A DNA stretch of 54,725 nucleotides from an uncultured Pelagibacteraceae bacterium (lineage in GTDB: Bacteria > Pseudomonadota > Alphaproteobacteria > Pelagibacterales > Pelagibacteraceae), in NCBI GenBank assembly GCA_902609065.1, contig CACLQJ010000002.1:1-54725 (forward strand), written 5' to 3'. The notes beneath the pieces are model-generated. The model was given only the letters and a program-made list of their open reading frames with translations, was not told where the DNA came from and did no database searches. The position numbers were made by a program, and so were the translations under genes. Positions 1 to 8,316 of this stretch are shown piece after piece. Every line of letters starts with the position of its first letter. Position 1 is the first letter of the stretch.

Positions 1-153
1 ATTGTAAGGTCTGAGAGTAAAGCTTCTACCTCATTTCTTCAGAGGAAATTGCAAATCGGTTATAACAGAGCAGCTAGAATTATTGATACTATGGAGGAAA
101 GAGGAGAGATTAGTAAAGCAAATCATGTTGGAAAAAGAGAGGTTTTGAAGTGA
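1..153 (+). CDS. ftsK: DNA translocase FtsK, C-terminal end (partial)
   Basis: This is the last 50 codons of a gene that begins before the window. The frame is open from base 1 to TGA at 151-153. It contains the recognisable end of the FtsK gamma winged-helix domain: a serine/threonine-rich start, RRKLQ-like and IGYNRAARI segments, then MEERGEIS. In the family this domain reads the polar KOPS sequences and directs the membrane-anchored, ATP-driven hexamer that moves chromosome ends through the septum to XerCD/dif. The stop overlaps the GTG start of lolA (GTGA), and ftsK-lolA is a common alphaproteobacterial pair. The motor domain lies outside the window. Confidence 0.9.
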   Translation: MVRSESKASTSFLQRKLQIGYNRAARIIDTMEERGEISKANHVGKREVLK

Positions 154-704
154 GAAAATTGATATTTTTAATTATTTTATTATCCTTTTTTTCTCAAGCC
201 TATGCTTCTGTTAAAAATGACATTATAGAAAATTTTAGCAAGGTAGATAATCTAAACTTCAAATTTACCCAAACTATTAATGGGAAAAACGAAACTGGAA
301 ATTGTACAATAGTATTTCCAAAAAAAATTCATTGTAAATACAATTTTAGAAATAACAAAGTTTTGGTGTCGAATGGTAATTCATTAGTAATTAGGAGTGA
401 TAAGAATAATCAATATTATAGATACCCTCTTAAAGATACTGCTTTAAACTTACTTTTGGATAAAGAATTTATTTTGAAAAAAATGTCAAATTTAGATGTC
501 AGGTTAATTGACGAAAAATTTTACTTATTTTCAATAAAAGAAAAAAATCAAATTCTAAATATTTTTTTTGACAAAAAAAATTTTAATTTAATTGGTTGGC
601 AAACTGAAGATATTTATCAAAATTTAACTATTACATATATTTATGAGATGAAAACAAACCAAAAAGTCGATGAAAAAGTTTTTAAATTACCTAAAAATTA
701 TTAA
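150..704 (+). CDS. lolA: Outer-membrane lipoprotein carrier protein LolA
   Basis: The 184-residue protein has a Sec signal peptide (MRKL, a hydrophobic run, cleavage near SQAYA-S at about residue 19) and a mature part with the LolA pattern: an early NLNFKFTQT strand, alternating beta strands, and a C-terminal TYIYE...VFKLP end. LolA carries lipoproteins across the periplasm from LolCDE to the outer membrane. Lipoproteins elsewhere in this window (LptE, the DUF3576 protein, the BON protein) are likely clients. The GTG start overlaps the ftsK stop, which suggests translational coupling. The stop shares TTAA with the stop of the convergent GNAT gene, so no separate terminator fits there. Length is slightly below the usual 200 or so residues. 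Confidence 0.85.
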   Translation: MRKLIFLIILLSFFSQAYASVKNDIIENFSKVDNLNFKFTQTINGKNETGNCTIVFPKKIHCKYNFRNNKVLVSNGNSLVIRSDKNNQYYRYPLKDTALNLLLDKEFILKKMSNLDVRLIDEKFYLFSIKEKNQILNIFFDKKNFNLIGWQTEDIYQNLTITYIYEMKTNQKVDEKVFKLPKNY

Positions 705-1207
705 GCAGAGATTTTAATAATATCTTTTTTAAAAATTTTCATGCCTCTGGATAAATAATTAGATATAGCATTTTTATGATCTAAAGAGCATGTGTGGACC
801 CAAACCCTATTTATATCATTTTTAAAACAAGACTTTATTGCATAAGATAGTAAATATCCCCCATATTTTTTATTTCTAAATTCTTCTAAAATTCCGAAAT
901 AAGCAATCTCATAGTCATTTTTTTCTGGATTGAAAATTTGTTCAAAATAACCAGCTAGCTCCTTATCTTGCTTTAGTATGTATGTTTTTACGTTTTTGTC
1001 ATTTAAATAGCTTTTCCAATTTTGCTCTGTCCATGACAATCTATCAATCCATCTATGTTTTCTTCCAATTTGTTTGTAAAAAAATTTGTTTAATTGAAAG
1101 TCAGGATTTATAACAACTTCAATTGAACAATCTGTAAATGGTTTATTAACATCATTTAACTCGCTCAAATTTTTAATCTCCAAGTATTGTCTAAATATCT
1201 CAATCAT
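701..1207 (-). CDS. GNAT-family N-acetyltransferase, substrate unknown
   Basis: The 168-residue protein has the GNAT fold signature in its second half: a beta strand with AYFGI (about residue 105), then EEFRNKKYGGYLL, a variant of the acetyl-CoA pyrophosphate-binding Q/RxxGxG/A loop, and a final HTCSLDHKNAISNYLSRGM segment typical of motif B. The substrate cannot be told from the sequence. I chose the ATG at 1205-1207, one base after the hinT stop. An open frame continues to 1282, but it would overlap hinT by 74 bases and adds non-conserved residues. It is probably co-transcribed with hinT. The stop overlaps that of lolA in a tail-to-tail TTAA. Confidence 0.7.
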   Translation of the reverse strand: MIEIFRQYLEIKNLSELNDVNKPFTDCSIEVVINPDFQLNKFFYKQIGRKHRWIDRLSWTEQNWKSYLNDKNVKTYILKQDKELAGYFEQIFNPEKNDYEIAYFGILEEFRNKKYGGYLLSYAIKSCFKNDINRVWVHTCSLDHKNAISNYLSRGMKIFKKDIIKISA

Positions 1208-1208
1208 T

Positions 1209-1577
1209 CTAGTTAACCATTTTACCCACTTTTTCACCTCCAAATAAGTGAAAATGTAAATGCGGAACCTCCTGGCCACCATTTTCAGCGATATTGGCTA
1301 AAGCTCTGTAACCATCTCCATTTTCAAACGAGATCTCTAGCTTTTTGGCTGCTTCTGTTATGCCTTTCATTAATCCAATGATCTCTTCGTCAGAGGCATT
1401 ATTATTAAAATCATCCAAGTTGACATATTTTCCTTTAGGTATAACTAATGCGTGAATTTTTTTTTGAGGATTTACGTCATAAAATGAGAGAACAAATTTA
1501 TCCTCGTAAATTTTGTTACACGGAATTTCTCCTTTTAGAATTTTAGCAAAAATATTATTTTCGTCATAATTCGTCAT
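1209..1577 (-). CDS. hinT: HIT-family protein, HinT type (purine nucleoside phosphoramidase)
   Basis: The 122-residue protein has the full HIT-domain layout: an N-terminal IFAKILKGEIPC segment typical of HinT/PKCI-like members, HALVIPK near residue 42, and the catalytic triad motif HLHFH at residues 106-110 followed by LFGG. Members hydrolyse nucleoside phosphoramidates such as AMP-lysine, with the central histidine as nucleophile. The length matches bacterial HinT. The 3' end lies one base from the GNAT start, and its 5' end overlaps the unknown gene upstream by 4 bases (ATGA), so a three-gene leftward operon is likely. Confidence 0.88.
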   Translation of the reverse strand: MTNYDENNIFAKILKGEIPCNKIYEDKFVLSFYDVNPQKKIHALVIPKGKYVNLDDFNNNASDEEIIGLMKGITEAAKKLEISFENGDGYRALANIAENGGQEVPHLHFHLFGGEKVGKMVN

Positions 1578-1915
1578 AGAATTTCAATGTTTTCAATTAT
1601 ATTTACAATTTTTTTACCATTCAGAATAGCATTTACAACTGCACATTCATAGTAAGCATTTGAATTATCTTCTGCGTTTGTTTTAAGTTCCAAACATTTT
1701 TTCTCGTTTTCAACAAATAGGTGTTCTGCAAGTTGTGGTGGATCGCCCAGATACATCATCAATGCAATAACTTCTCCTTCTCTCTCAATTTGAGCAATTT
1801 CTTCAATTTGTACAATTTTTTTATCTACGCCGATTTGAAAATTTTTTATTGCGATAAAACCTTTATAAAAAACAAAGCCTAGAACTAAAAATAATAATAT
1901 TTTTAATTTACTCAT
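1574..1915 (-). CDS. Unknown membrane-anchored small protein
   Basis: I do not recognise this 113-residue protein. It begins MSKLK followed by a hydrophobic segment (about residues 5-24) that could be a signal anchor, so the rest is probably periplasmic. The soluble part has an acidic, helix-prone stretch (IVQIEEIAQIEREGE) and two cysteines, one in KKCLEL and one in YYECAVV, which could form a disulfide. The 3' end overlaps hinT by 4 bases, and the 5' end is followed by a 34-base gap to mtkB. Translational coupling to hinT is likely, but a shared function is not shown. Confidence 0.6.
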   Translation of the reverse strand: MSKLKILLFLVLGFVFYKGFIAIKNFQIGVDKKIVQIEEIAQIEREGEVIALMMYLGDPPQLAEHLFVENEKKCLELKTNAEDNSNAYYECAVVNAILNGKKIVNIIENIEIL

Positions 1916-1949
1916 TAAATTAATTTAAAAGTAGATTTTAAGATCGATA

Positions 1950-2837
1950 TTAAATTTTATCTAGTACTTTTTTAACGGTATCACCCATTACAGATGGATT
2001 TTTTGATATCGTAACTCCACATTCTTTTAGAATTTCAACTTTTTCAATAGCACTTTCACCATATGCAGACACAATTGCACCCGCGTGTCCCATTACTCTT
2101 CCTTTTGGCGCAGTTAATCCAGCTATATATGCAATTACTGGTTTTTTCATATTTTTTTTTGCAAATTCACCAGCTGCAACCTCTTGAGGCCCCCCGATTT
2201 CTCCAATCATTAAAATTGCGTCAGTTTCATTATCTTCCTCAAACTTTCCAATTATATCTTTGAACGAACTTCCATTTATAGGATCACCACCGATTCCAAC
2301 ACTAGTAGATATACCAATATTTAAATCTTTTAATTGTTGAGCAGCTTCATATCCCAAAGTTCCTGATCGACTAATTATTCCCACTCTTCCTTCTTTATAA
2401 ATGTGTCCTGGCATAATTCCTAACATTGATTTACCAGGACTTATTATTCCTGCACAATTAGGACCGACTAAACTCATTTTTTCTGATTTTGAATATCTTC
2501 TCATATATCTTTTAATTTTGATCATATCGTGAGATGGTATTCCATCTACTATAGCTACACATGTTCTAATACCAGCATCAGCCGCCTCCATAGCAGAGTC
2601 TGCAGCAAAAGCAGGTGGAACAAATAAAATTGAAGCTGTAGCACTCGTGCTGTCAACTGCCTCTTTTACTGTGTTGAAAACCGGAAGATTTAAATGTTTT
2701 GCACCTCCCTTTCCAGGGGTCACTCCTCCGACAACATTTGATCCATATTTAATCATCTCCTCTGCATGAAATGTTCCCATTTTACCGGTAAAACCTTGAA
2801 TTATAATCCTTGTTTTTTTTTCAATTATAACTGCCAT
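1950..2837 (-). CDS. mtkB: Malate-CoA ligase (malate thiokinase), alpha/small subunit
   Basis: The 295-residue protein has the succinyl-CoA synthetase alpha-subunit fold: a CoA-binding Rossmann N terminus (IIIQGFTGKMGTFHAEEM), GPNCAGIISPG, SRSGTLGYEAA, and the GHAGAI loop with the phospho-histidine near residue 250. The opening and the segments VVGGVTPGKGG, GIMPGHIY and GIGGDPINGSSF resemble the methylotroph malate thiokinase MtkB more than SucD. With MtkA it would activate malate to malyl-CoA at the cost of ATP. It lies 2 bases after mtkA and downstream of malyl-CoA lyase, which supports malate rather than succinate as substrate. Succinyl-CoA ligase is the alternative. Confidence 0.78.
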   Translation of the reverse strand: MAVIIEKKTRIIIQGFTGKMGTFHAEEMIKYGSNVVGGVTPGKGGAKHLNLPVFNTVKEAVDSTSATASILFVPPAFAADSAMEAADAGIRTCVAIVDGIPSHDMIKIKRYMRRYSKSEKMSLVGPNCAGIISPGKSMLGIMPGHIYKEGRVGIISRSGTLGYEAAQQLKDLNIGISTSVGIGGDPINGSSFKDIIGKFEEDNETDAILMIGEIGGPQEVAAGEFAKKNMKKPVIAYIAGLTAPKGRVMGHAGAIVSAYGESAIEKVEILKECGVTISKNPSVMGDTVKKVLDKI

Positions 2838-2839
2838 AA

Positions 2840-4003
2840 TTATTTCTTTAGAACTTTCACAGCTTTGTTAGCAGCGTCTTCAAGTGAATTTGCCTCAATG
2901 TATTTAATTTTACTTTCTCTTAAAATTTTTTCTCCTTTATCAACGTTTGTTCCTGCTAATCTGATTACAAGAGGTACATTTATCTCAATTTTATCTAAAG
3001 CTTGAACTATTCCTTCTGCTACCCAGTCACATCTATTGATGCCAGCAAATATATTGACTAATATAACCTTAACTTTATCGTCCATAGAAATTAATTTAAA
3101 AGCTTTAACTATTTTTTCTGGAGTAGCTCCTCCACCTACGTCTAAGAAATTTGCAGGTTCACCGCCTGCTAATTTAATCATATCCATTGATGCCATAGCT
3201 AAACCAGCACCATTAATTATATTACCTATATTTCCATCTAAACTTACATAATTTAGACCTCTATCTGACGCATAGACTTCACTTGGATTTTCTTGAGTTT
3301 TATCTCTTAGCTCTGATATTTGATTTCTTCTAAACAATGCGTTGTTGTCAAAACTCATTTTACAATCTAAAGCGAGTATTTGCCCTTGCCCAGAGACAAC
3401 TAAAGGATTTATTTCAACCATGGTTGCATCTAACTCGCTAAATGCTCTGTAACAACCAATGATCGTATCTGCTGTTCGATTTATTAATTCTGGAGCAACT
3501 CCCAAACCAAAAGCTATTTCTCTAGCTTGAAATTTTTGCATACCGACTGCAACTTCAATTTTTGATCTTATAATGCTCTCAGGCTTTTCTTTTGATATTT
3601 CTTCAACACTCATCCCTCCTTCAGTGGAAGCTACGACCATTATACTTTCAGAACTTCTGTCAAAAACTAAACCTAAATAAAACTCCTTTTTAATATCTGT
3701 TGCTTCTTCAACATAAATTCTATTTACTATTTTTCCTTGGGGTCCAGTCTGATTTGTAACTAATTTTTTTCCTAAAAGCTTATCAGTTGCTTGAGCAACT
3801 TCTAAAGGAGAGTTGCATAAAATAATCCCCCCAGCCTTACCTCTTGCTCCTGAATGTATTTGTGCTTTAACAACCCATTTAGATCCACCAATTTCTCGAG
3901 CTTTATTTTCGGCATTTTCTGGACTATAAGCAATTCCACCTCTTGGAATAATAACTCCAAAATCAGCTAATAGTTTTTTTGCCTGGTATTCGTGGATGTC
4001 CAT
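2840..4003 (-). CDS. mtkA: Malate-CoA ligase (malate thiokinase), beta/large subunit
   Basis: The 387-residue protein is an ATP-grasp CoA-ligase beta subunit: MDIHEYQAKKLL at the start, VKAQIHSGARGKAGG for nucleotide binding (about residues 45-60), TMVEINPLVV near 195, and the C-terminal NFLDVGGGA and VNIFAGINRCDWVAEG segments. The last of these, with RCDWVAEG, matches MtkA of serine-cycle methylotrophs better than SucC. The gene sits one base after malyl-CoA lyase and two bases before mtkB, giving a tight mcl-mtkA-mtkB unit. Acting with MtkB it would convert malate, CoA and ATP to malyl-CoA in the cytoplasm. Assignment over SucC rests on recalled family resemblance and context. Confidence 0.78.
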   Translation of the reverse strand: MDIHEYQAKKLLADFGVIIPRGGIAYSPENAENKAREIGGSKWVVKAQIHSGARGKAGGIILCNSPLEVAQATDKLLGKKLVTNQTGPQGKIVNRIYVEEATDIKKEFYLGLVFDRSSESIMVVASTEGGMSVEEISKEKPESIIRSKIEVAVGMQKFQAREIAFGLGVAPELINRTADTIIGCYRAFSELDATMVEINPLVVSGQGQILALDCKMSFDNNALFRRNQISELRDKTQENPSEVYASDRGLNYVSLDGNIGNIINGAGLAMASMDMIKLAGGEPANFLDVGGGATPEKIVKAFKLISMDDKVKVILVNIFAGINRCDWVAEGIVQALDKIEINVPLVIRLAGTNVDKGEKILRESKIKYIEANSLEDAANKAVKVLKK

Positions 4004-4004
4004 A

Positions 4005-4943
4005 TTATTTATTTTGGATTAGTTTATCTATGTTAACTATATTTTCAGCCATACGAGCTGACGCAGCATCTATCATTCTTCCATCTAATTGAGCAGCACC
4101 TTTGCCTTCCTTAGCAGCTTTATCAAGCTCATCTATAATTCTTTTTGCTTTTTTCACTTCTGCCTCTGGAGGTGTGAAAACTTGGTTTGCTAATTTGATT
4201 TGAGAAGGATGAATTGCCCATTTTCCCTCTATTCCAATCACTGCAGCCCTTTTTGCAGAAAGAACATATCCATCAGGATCATTAAAATCTCCAAATGGTC
4301 CATCTATTGCTCTTAATCCATAAGCTCTACAAGTCATAACCATTTGGGATAAACCGTGATGCCATTGATCTCCGGGATAATCTGGATTTAGTCCCCCAAT
4401 TACAACTGTCCTTGCTCTCAAACTTGCTGCATAATCTGCAACACCAAAATGAAGTGCCTCCAACCTTTCACTAGAAGTTGCAATTTCTTTTATATTCGAC
4501 ATTCCTAGTGCGGTTTCTATGAGACACTCTAAACCAATTTTATTTTTAATTTTTTTACTCTCCTCAATCTGTGTCAACAAACAATCAACCATATAAACAT
4601 CGCTTGCAGTTCCTGCTTTAGGAATTAGTATTGTATCTACTTTGTCTCCAACTTGTTCTACAATGTCTATTACATCACGATACATATAGTGAGTATCTAA
4701 TCCGTTTATTCTTACTGAAATTGTTTTTCCTTTTTCTCTCCAATTAATCTCTTTTAAAGCTTTAATCGTGTTTTCTCTTGCAGCTATTTTATCATTTGGT
4801 GAGACAGCATCTTCTAAGTCTAAAAAAACGTAATCAGAATCTGAATTGAGTGCTTTTTCAAACATTTTAGGAGCAGAGCCTGGCACCGCTAATTCACTTC
4901 TATGTAATCTTGATTTTGCGGGTTTATAATATTTATGACTCAT
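4005..4943 (-). CDS. mcl: L-malyl-CoA / beta-methylmalyl-CoA lyase (CitE superfamily)
   Basis: The 312-residue protein is a class II aldolase-like CitE-family TIM barrel: LAVPGSAPKMFEKAL (N-terminal CoA/phosphate region), VFLDLEDAVSP with metal-binding acidic residues (about 40-50), VRINGLDT near 83, and a late IDGPFGDFNDPDGY and GIEGKWAIHPSQIKLAN that match the Mcl1 type. The enzyme reversibly splits malyl-CoA into acetyl-CoA and glyoxylate. Beside mtkAB it forms a path linking malate with glyoxylate and acetyl-CoA. Length agrees with the family (about 310-320). It appears to be the first gene of the unit, with 86 gene-free bases upstream likely to hold the promoter. Confidence 0.82.
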   Translation of the reverse strand: MSHKYYKPAKSRLHRSELAVPGSAPKMFEKALNSDSDYVFLDLEDAVSPNDKIAARENTIKALKEINWREKGKTISVRINGLDTHYMYRDVIDIVEQVGDKVDTILIPKAGTASDVYMVDCLLTQIEESKKIKNKIGLECLIETALGMSNIKEIATSSERLEALHFGVADYAASLRARTVVIGGLNPDYPGDQWHHGLSQMVMTCRAYGLRAIDGPFGDFNDPDGYVLSAKRAAVIGIEGKWAIHPSQIKLANQVFTPPEAEVKKAKRIIDELDKAAKEGKGAAQLDGRMIDAASARMAENIVNIDKLIQNK

Positions 4944-5029
4944 AATTTAATTATAGATTTATTTAATCAGGCATCCGCAATAAACCTAATTTTTATAGAT
5001 TTGTAACAAATAATATTAAATTAATGAAG

Positions 5030-5302
5030 TTATTTCTTACGTTTTTCTAATTCGGCCATAACATCTTCTATATTTATGTTGTTTGCCTCTAAATATACCA
5101 CCAGATGGTATAAAACATCTGCTGCTTCGTGAACAGTATTAGTATTATTATCAACTGCTTCTATGAGTTCAGCAATCTCTTCTTTCACTTTCTCTAAACT
5201 TAAAGTTTTATCATGAAGCAGTTTTTTTGTATATGAACTCTCCTTAGAGCTTTTTTTTCTCTCCCTAATTAATTTTATCAATTCCTCTAAAGTTTTTAAC
5301 AT
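5030..5302 (-). CDS. hisE: Phosphoribosyl-ATP pyrophosphatase HisE
   Basis: The 90-residue all-helical MazG-like protein carries the HisE pattern: LEELIKLIRERK, then SYTKKLL, a KVKEEIAELIEAV metal-binding helix with an EE...E pattern, and HEAADVLYHLVVYLEA. It performs step 2 of histidine synthesis, removing pyrophosphate from phosphoribosyl-ATP. I chose the ATG at 5300-5302, which overlaps the hisF TGA by one base (TGATG); a TTG codon just before it (5305) is a less likely start. It is a stand-alone HisE, not fused to HisI; no hisI is in the window. It is the last gene of the his block. Confidence 0.9.
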   Translation of the reverse strand: MLKTLEELIKLIRERKKSSKESSYTKKLLHDKTLSLEKVKEEIAELIEAVDNNTNTVHEAADVLYHLVVYLEANNINIEDVMAELEKRKK

Positions 5303-6057
5303 CAAATTCTTACTGGTACTCCTTTCATATTTAAATACTCTTTTGCTTCTATAACAGAATGAGTTCCATAATGAAATATTGAAGCTGCAAGAACAGCACT
5401 GGCGTTTCCTTCTTTTATACCCTCAACCATATGATCGAGGTTACCTACACCTCCTGAGGCTATCAAAGGAATATTAATACTCGATGATATTTTTTTCATC
5501 AATTCAATGTCATACCCAATTTGGGTACCATCTCTATCCATGGAAGTAACTAATAGTTCTCCTGCTCCACTATTTTCCATTTTTTTAGCAAACTCTAATG
5601 CATTTAATCCTGAATTATTTCTTCCACCATGAGTGTATACATCCCATTTGTCTCCATTTTTTTTAGCGTCGATAGCAACAACAATACATTGTGATCCAAA
5701 TTTTTTTGAACTTTCTACTATTACACTTTCATTTTGTACTGCTGCGGTATTTATAGATACTTTATCTGCACCACAGTTTAGTAGTTTATTTATATCCTCA
5801 ACACTTCTTACTCCTCCCCCAACTGTTAAGGGTACAAAGCATTTTTTTGAAGTTTCTTTTATAACTTCGTAGATTGTATCTCGATTTTCATTAGAGGCAG
5901 TAATATCTAAAAAACAAATTTCATCAGCACCACCATCACTATAAATTTTAGCTTGCTCAACGGGATCTCCAGCATCTTGCAAATCGACAAAATTTATTCC
6001 TTTTACAACTCTACCATTCTTGACATCTAAGCAAGGTATTATTCTATTTTTAAGCAT
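5302..6057 (-). CDS. hisF: Imidazole glycerol-phosphate synthase, cyclase subunit HisF
   Basis: The 251-residue beta/alpha barrel starts with the diagnostic [16 protein letters not shown] containing catalytic Asp near residue 11, carries VGGGVRS (about 80-87, phosphate-binding), VVAIDAKK with the second catalytic Asp near 130, and TSMDRDGT and ASGGVG in the second half. It joins HisH-derived ammonia to PRFAR, giving imidazole glycerol phosphate and AICAR. The ATG at 6055-6057 is preferred over an adjacent TTG at 6060. It overlaps the end of hisA by 8 bases, so translation is probably coupled. HisH, its partner, is encoded just upstream in the same block. Confidence 0.95.
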   Translation of the reverse strand: MLKNRIIPCLDVKNGRVVKGINFVDLQDAGDPVEQAKIYSDGGADEICFLDITASNENRDTIYEVIKETSKKCFVPLTVGGGVRSVEDINKLLNCGADKVSINTAAVQNESVIVESSKKFGSQCIVVAIDAKKNGDKWDVYTHGGRNNSGLNALEFAKKMENSGAGELLVTSMDRDGTQIGYDIELMKKISSSINIPLIASGGVGNLDHMVEGIKEGNASAVLAASIFHYGTHSVIEAKEYLNMKGVPVRI

Positions 6058-6775
6058 CAATCTCCTTTGCTAAATCTTCTAATTTTATATCTCCATCATA
6101 AATTGCTTTGCCAACTATTATGCCCTCTATATTTTTATTGTTAAGCTCTTTTGCTTTTTTTACATCTTCTATTGAAGAAACACCCCCTGAAATTATTACA
6201 GGAAAATTTGAAGTATTAGCAATTTTTTCAGTCCCTTCAAAATTTGGACTTATTTTCATTCCATCTCTATTAATATCCGTATAAATTAATCTTGATACTC
6301 CACATTGGTTTACTTCTTTTAAAAAATCTAAAGTTTTTAAATTAGAATTTTTTTTCCACCCAGAGACGGCCAAATATCCATCTTTAGCATCTAAGCTTAA
6401 AGCAATTTTATTTAGAAATTTATTGCAGGCATTCTCTAAAAATTCCTTATCATTTATTGCAGCACTTCCTAGTATAACTTTTTCAACACCAGCATCGGTG
6501 TATTTTTGAATACTATCGAAGTTTCTTACACCACCACCCACTTCAATTTTAATATCAAATTTTTTAACTATATCTTCAATAATTTCTAAATTTACTATTT
6601 CACCAGTTAAAGCTCCATCTAAATCTATAATATGTAAATTTTTAAAACCGTGCTCTATATACTTTCCAGCTTGCTCAACTGGAGACATTTGATATTCGGT
6701 TTTGTTGTCAAAATTTCCTTTAACTAATCTTACACACTTTTTGTCTTTAATATCTATTGCAGGAAATATTTTCAT
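6050..6775 (-). CDS. hisA: HisA, ProFAR isomerase
   Basis: The 241-residue barrel paralogous to HisF begins [20 protein letters not shown] with the catalytic Asp at residue 8, has EVGGGVRN (phosphate loop) near residue 78, [15 protein letters not shown] with the second half-barrel Asp near 128, TDINRDG and IISGGVSS. It catalyses the Amadori rearrangement of ProFAR to PRFAR. The frame overlaps hisF by 8 bases at the 3' end. Upstream, a broken small gene fits exactly between hisA and hisH with 2-base spacers, so the whole his block is likely one transcript. Confidence 0.95.
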   Translation of the reverse strand: MKIFPAIDIKDKKCVRLVKGNFDNKTEYQMSPVEQAGKYIEHGFKNLHIIDLDGALTGEIVNLEIIEDIVKKFDIKIEVGGGVRNFDSIQKYTDAGVEKVILGSAAINDKEFLENACNKFLNKIALSLDAKDGYLAVSGWKKNSNLKTLDFLKEVNQCGVSRLIYTDINRDGMKISPNFEGTEKIANTSNFPVIISGGVSSIEDVKKAKELNNKNIEGIIVGKAIYDGDIKLEDLAKEIDA

Positions 6776-6777
6776 AA

Positions 6778-6994
6778 TTAAAAAAACACTTTAACAAAAA
6801 AGTACATAATAGCAAAAAAACCATAGATTAATGTGCTTGCTATAATAAAACTATTCCATCCCCTATCTCCTAAATTTTTTAAGTTTTAAAAATTTAGATA
6901 TTTTATCATTAACTTTATTTAAAGAAAACCATACGAAGCCAGCTGCACCTGCTATCCCCGTAAAAATTAAAATTTTAATCAATATATTTTTCAC
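6778..6994 (-). pseudogene. Small two-helix membrane protein split by one extra base
   Basis: Reading leftward from GTG at 6994-6992, a 43-residue frame (opening VKNILIKILIFTGIAGAAG) ends at TAG 6865-6863. The +1 frame continues with NLGDRGWNSFIIAST and LIYGFFAIMYFFVKVFF and stops at 6780-6778. Removing one base from the A6 run on the coding strand (T6 at 6875-6880 on the plus strand) joins the two into a 71-residue protein with two hydrophobic helices separated by a charged loop. The repaired gene leaves exactly 2 bases to hisH and 2 to hisA, which strongly suggests a real gene. Function is unknown. The break may be a true mutation or a homopolymer sequencing error. Confidence 0.6.
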
Positions 6995-6996
6995 TT

Positions 6997-7623
6997 TTAA
7001 ATATTTATAAAGTTTTGGATAATTTTTAAGCCAATTTTATCACTCTTTTCTGGATGAAATTGTGTTCCAAATATATTTTCTTTCTCAACCGAACAAACTA
7101 CTTTTGTTGAATAATCAGTAGTTGCTGAAATAACTTTATTATCAGAAGGTATAAACTCATAACTATGAACAAAGTACATATGAGAATTGTTTTCTATACT
7201 TTTAAAAATCTTACTATCTTTGACAATGTTAATTTGATTCCAGCCAATATGAGGAAGTTTATATTTTCCGTTCTGATTATCGATTTTTGACACTTTTCCC
7301 GATATCCAGCCTAAACCTTTTGTTTCTGTTTCCTCGTAACCAACATCAGCAAACATTTGTAAGCCCACACAAATGCCTAGTAATGGTTTTTTTTTATTAA
7401 TTGCAAATTCATTCAGTTCATCCACTAGACCACTGATATTATTCAAAGCCTCAATACAACTTTTAAAAGACCCCTGTCCTGGCAAAACTACTTTATCACT
7501 TGAACCGATTTTTTTAATGTCAGATGTGACTTCAATATTTACTTTATCTTTTGCTACCTCTTTAAACGAATTGATAACAGAACTTATGTTGCCTGATTTG
7601 TAATCAACAATAGATAGTTTCAT
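6997..7623 (-). CDS. hisH: Imidazole glycerol-phosphate synthase, glutaminase subunit HisH
   Basis: The 208-residue class I glutamine amidotransferase has the oxyanion region VLPGQGSFKSC (about residues 47-56), nucleophile elbow PLLGICVGLQMF with Cys85, and the His-Glu pair in GTQFHPEKS near residue 190. It hydrolyses glutamine and channels ammonia through the HisF barrel. It starts with ATG and lies 13 bases after hisB. HisF and HisA follow in the same direction, separated by the broken small gene. Length is usual for the family. Confidence 0.95.
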   Translation of the reverse strand: MKLSIVDYKSGNISSVINSFKEVAKDKVNIEVTSDIKKIGSSDKVVLPGQGSFKSCIEALNNISGLVDELNEFAINKKKPLLGICVGLQMFADVGYEETETKGLGWISGKVSKIDNQNGKYKLPHIGWNQINIVKDSKIFKSIENNSHMYFVHSYEFIPSDNKVISATTDYSTKVVCSVEKENIFGTQFHPEKSDKIGLKIIQNFINI

Positions 7624-7636
7624 TAATTTTTTAATT

Positions 7637-8227
7637 TTATAAAGAACCTTTAGTAGATGGAATAGCTTTTTTATTTCTTGGATCTATTTCCATTGCAGAT
7701 CTTAAAGATCTGGCAAGTCCTTTAAAACATGACTCAATAATGTGGTGACTATTATCGCCATAAATATTTTCAACGTGAAGGGTAATTCCCGCCGACTGTG
7801 AAAAGGCCTGAAACCACTCTTTGAATAGCTCAGTGTCCATTTCTCCTAATTTCTCAACTTTTAATTTTACGTTCCAAATTAAGTAAGGTCTGTTTGATAC
7901 ATCTATTACCACTCTAGTTAAAGCCTCATCCATAGGGATTAATGCGTGAGCGTAACGTCTAATTCCCTTAAATTTGTTAGAGGCTTTTTTTAAACATTCA
8001 CCAATTGCAATACCAGAATCCTCTGTTGTGTGATGAAGATCAATGTGAGTATCTCCTTTAGCTTTTATATTCATATCAATCGAAGAGTGTTTTGATAATT
8101 GCTCAAGCATGTGATTAAGGAAACCTATTCCAGTATCAATTTTATATTTACCCTTACCATCAATATTCATATCAACAGCAATACTAGTTTCTTTTGTTTT
8201 TCTATTTATTTTGGCTTTTCTCTTCAT
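7637..8227 (-). CDS. hisB: Imidazoleglycerol-phosphate dehydratase HisB
   Basis: The 196-residue single-domain enzyme shows the duplicated metal-binding fold: [15 protein letters not shown] near 36-50, [17 protein letters not shown] near 62-78, and the late mirror motifs SGAGI-like [32 protein letters not shown]. These histidines bind the two Mn ions used to dehydrate imidazole glycerol phosphate. It is monofunctional, without the HisB phosphatase domain seen in enterobacteria. It is the first gene of the leftward his block and diverges from hslV across 89 bases. Confidence 0.95.
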   Translation of the reverse strand: MKRKAKINRKTKETSIAVDMNIDGKGKYKIDTGIGFLNHMLEQLSKHSSIDMNIKAKGDTHIDLHHTTEDSGIAIGECLKKASNKFKGIRRYAHALIPMDEALTRVVIDVSNRPYLIWNVKLKVEKLGEMDTELFKEWFQAFSQSAGITLHVENIYGDNSHHIIESCFKGLARSLRSAMEIDPRNKKAIPSTKGSL

Positions 8228-8281
8228 TTTTAAACAACGTATACCTAGATTATCACCCTATATCAATAATAGTCTCATGCT

Positions 8282-8310
8282 CTTGAAGTATAAGAAATAA
8301 TATCCATTTA
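8282..8310 (+). promoter_or_regulatory. Possible RpoH-type promoter of hslVU
   Basis: CTTGAAG at 8282-8288 and CCATTTA at 8304-8310 are separated by 15 bases in the 89-base hisB/hslV gap. CTTGAA is the sigma-32 -35 core, and hslVU is a usual heat-shock target. The -10 element is weak, and the distance to the hslV ATG (8317) would give a leaderless or nearly leaderless mRNA, so this is tentative. Confidence 0.3.
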
Positions 8311-8316
8311 GTAAGG

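Noticed and set aside
1208..1282. Longer N terminus for the GNAT gene
   Set aside because: The frame is open, but it would lie inside hinT, and the added residues are the antisense of the conserved HIT motif. The ATG at 1207 fits one base after hinT.
4944..5029. Riboswitch upstream of mcl
   Set aside because: Glycine riboswitches occur in SAR11, but the 86-base gap shows no conserved purine-rich core or paired arms I can recognise.
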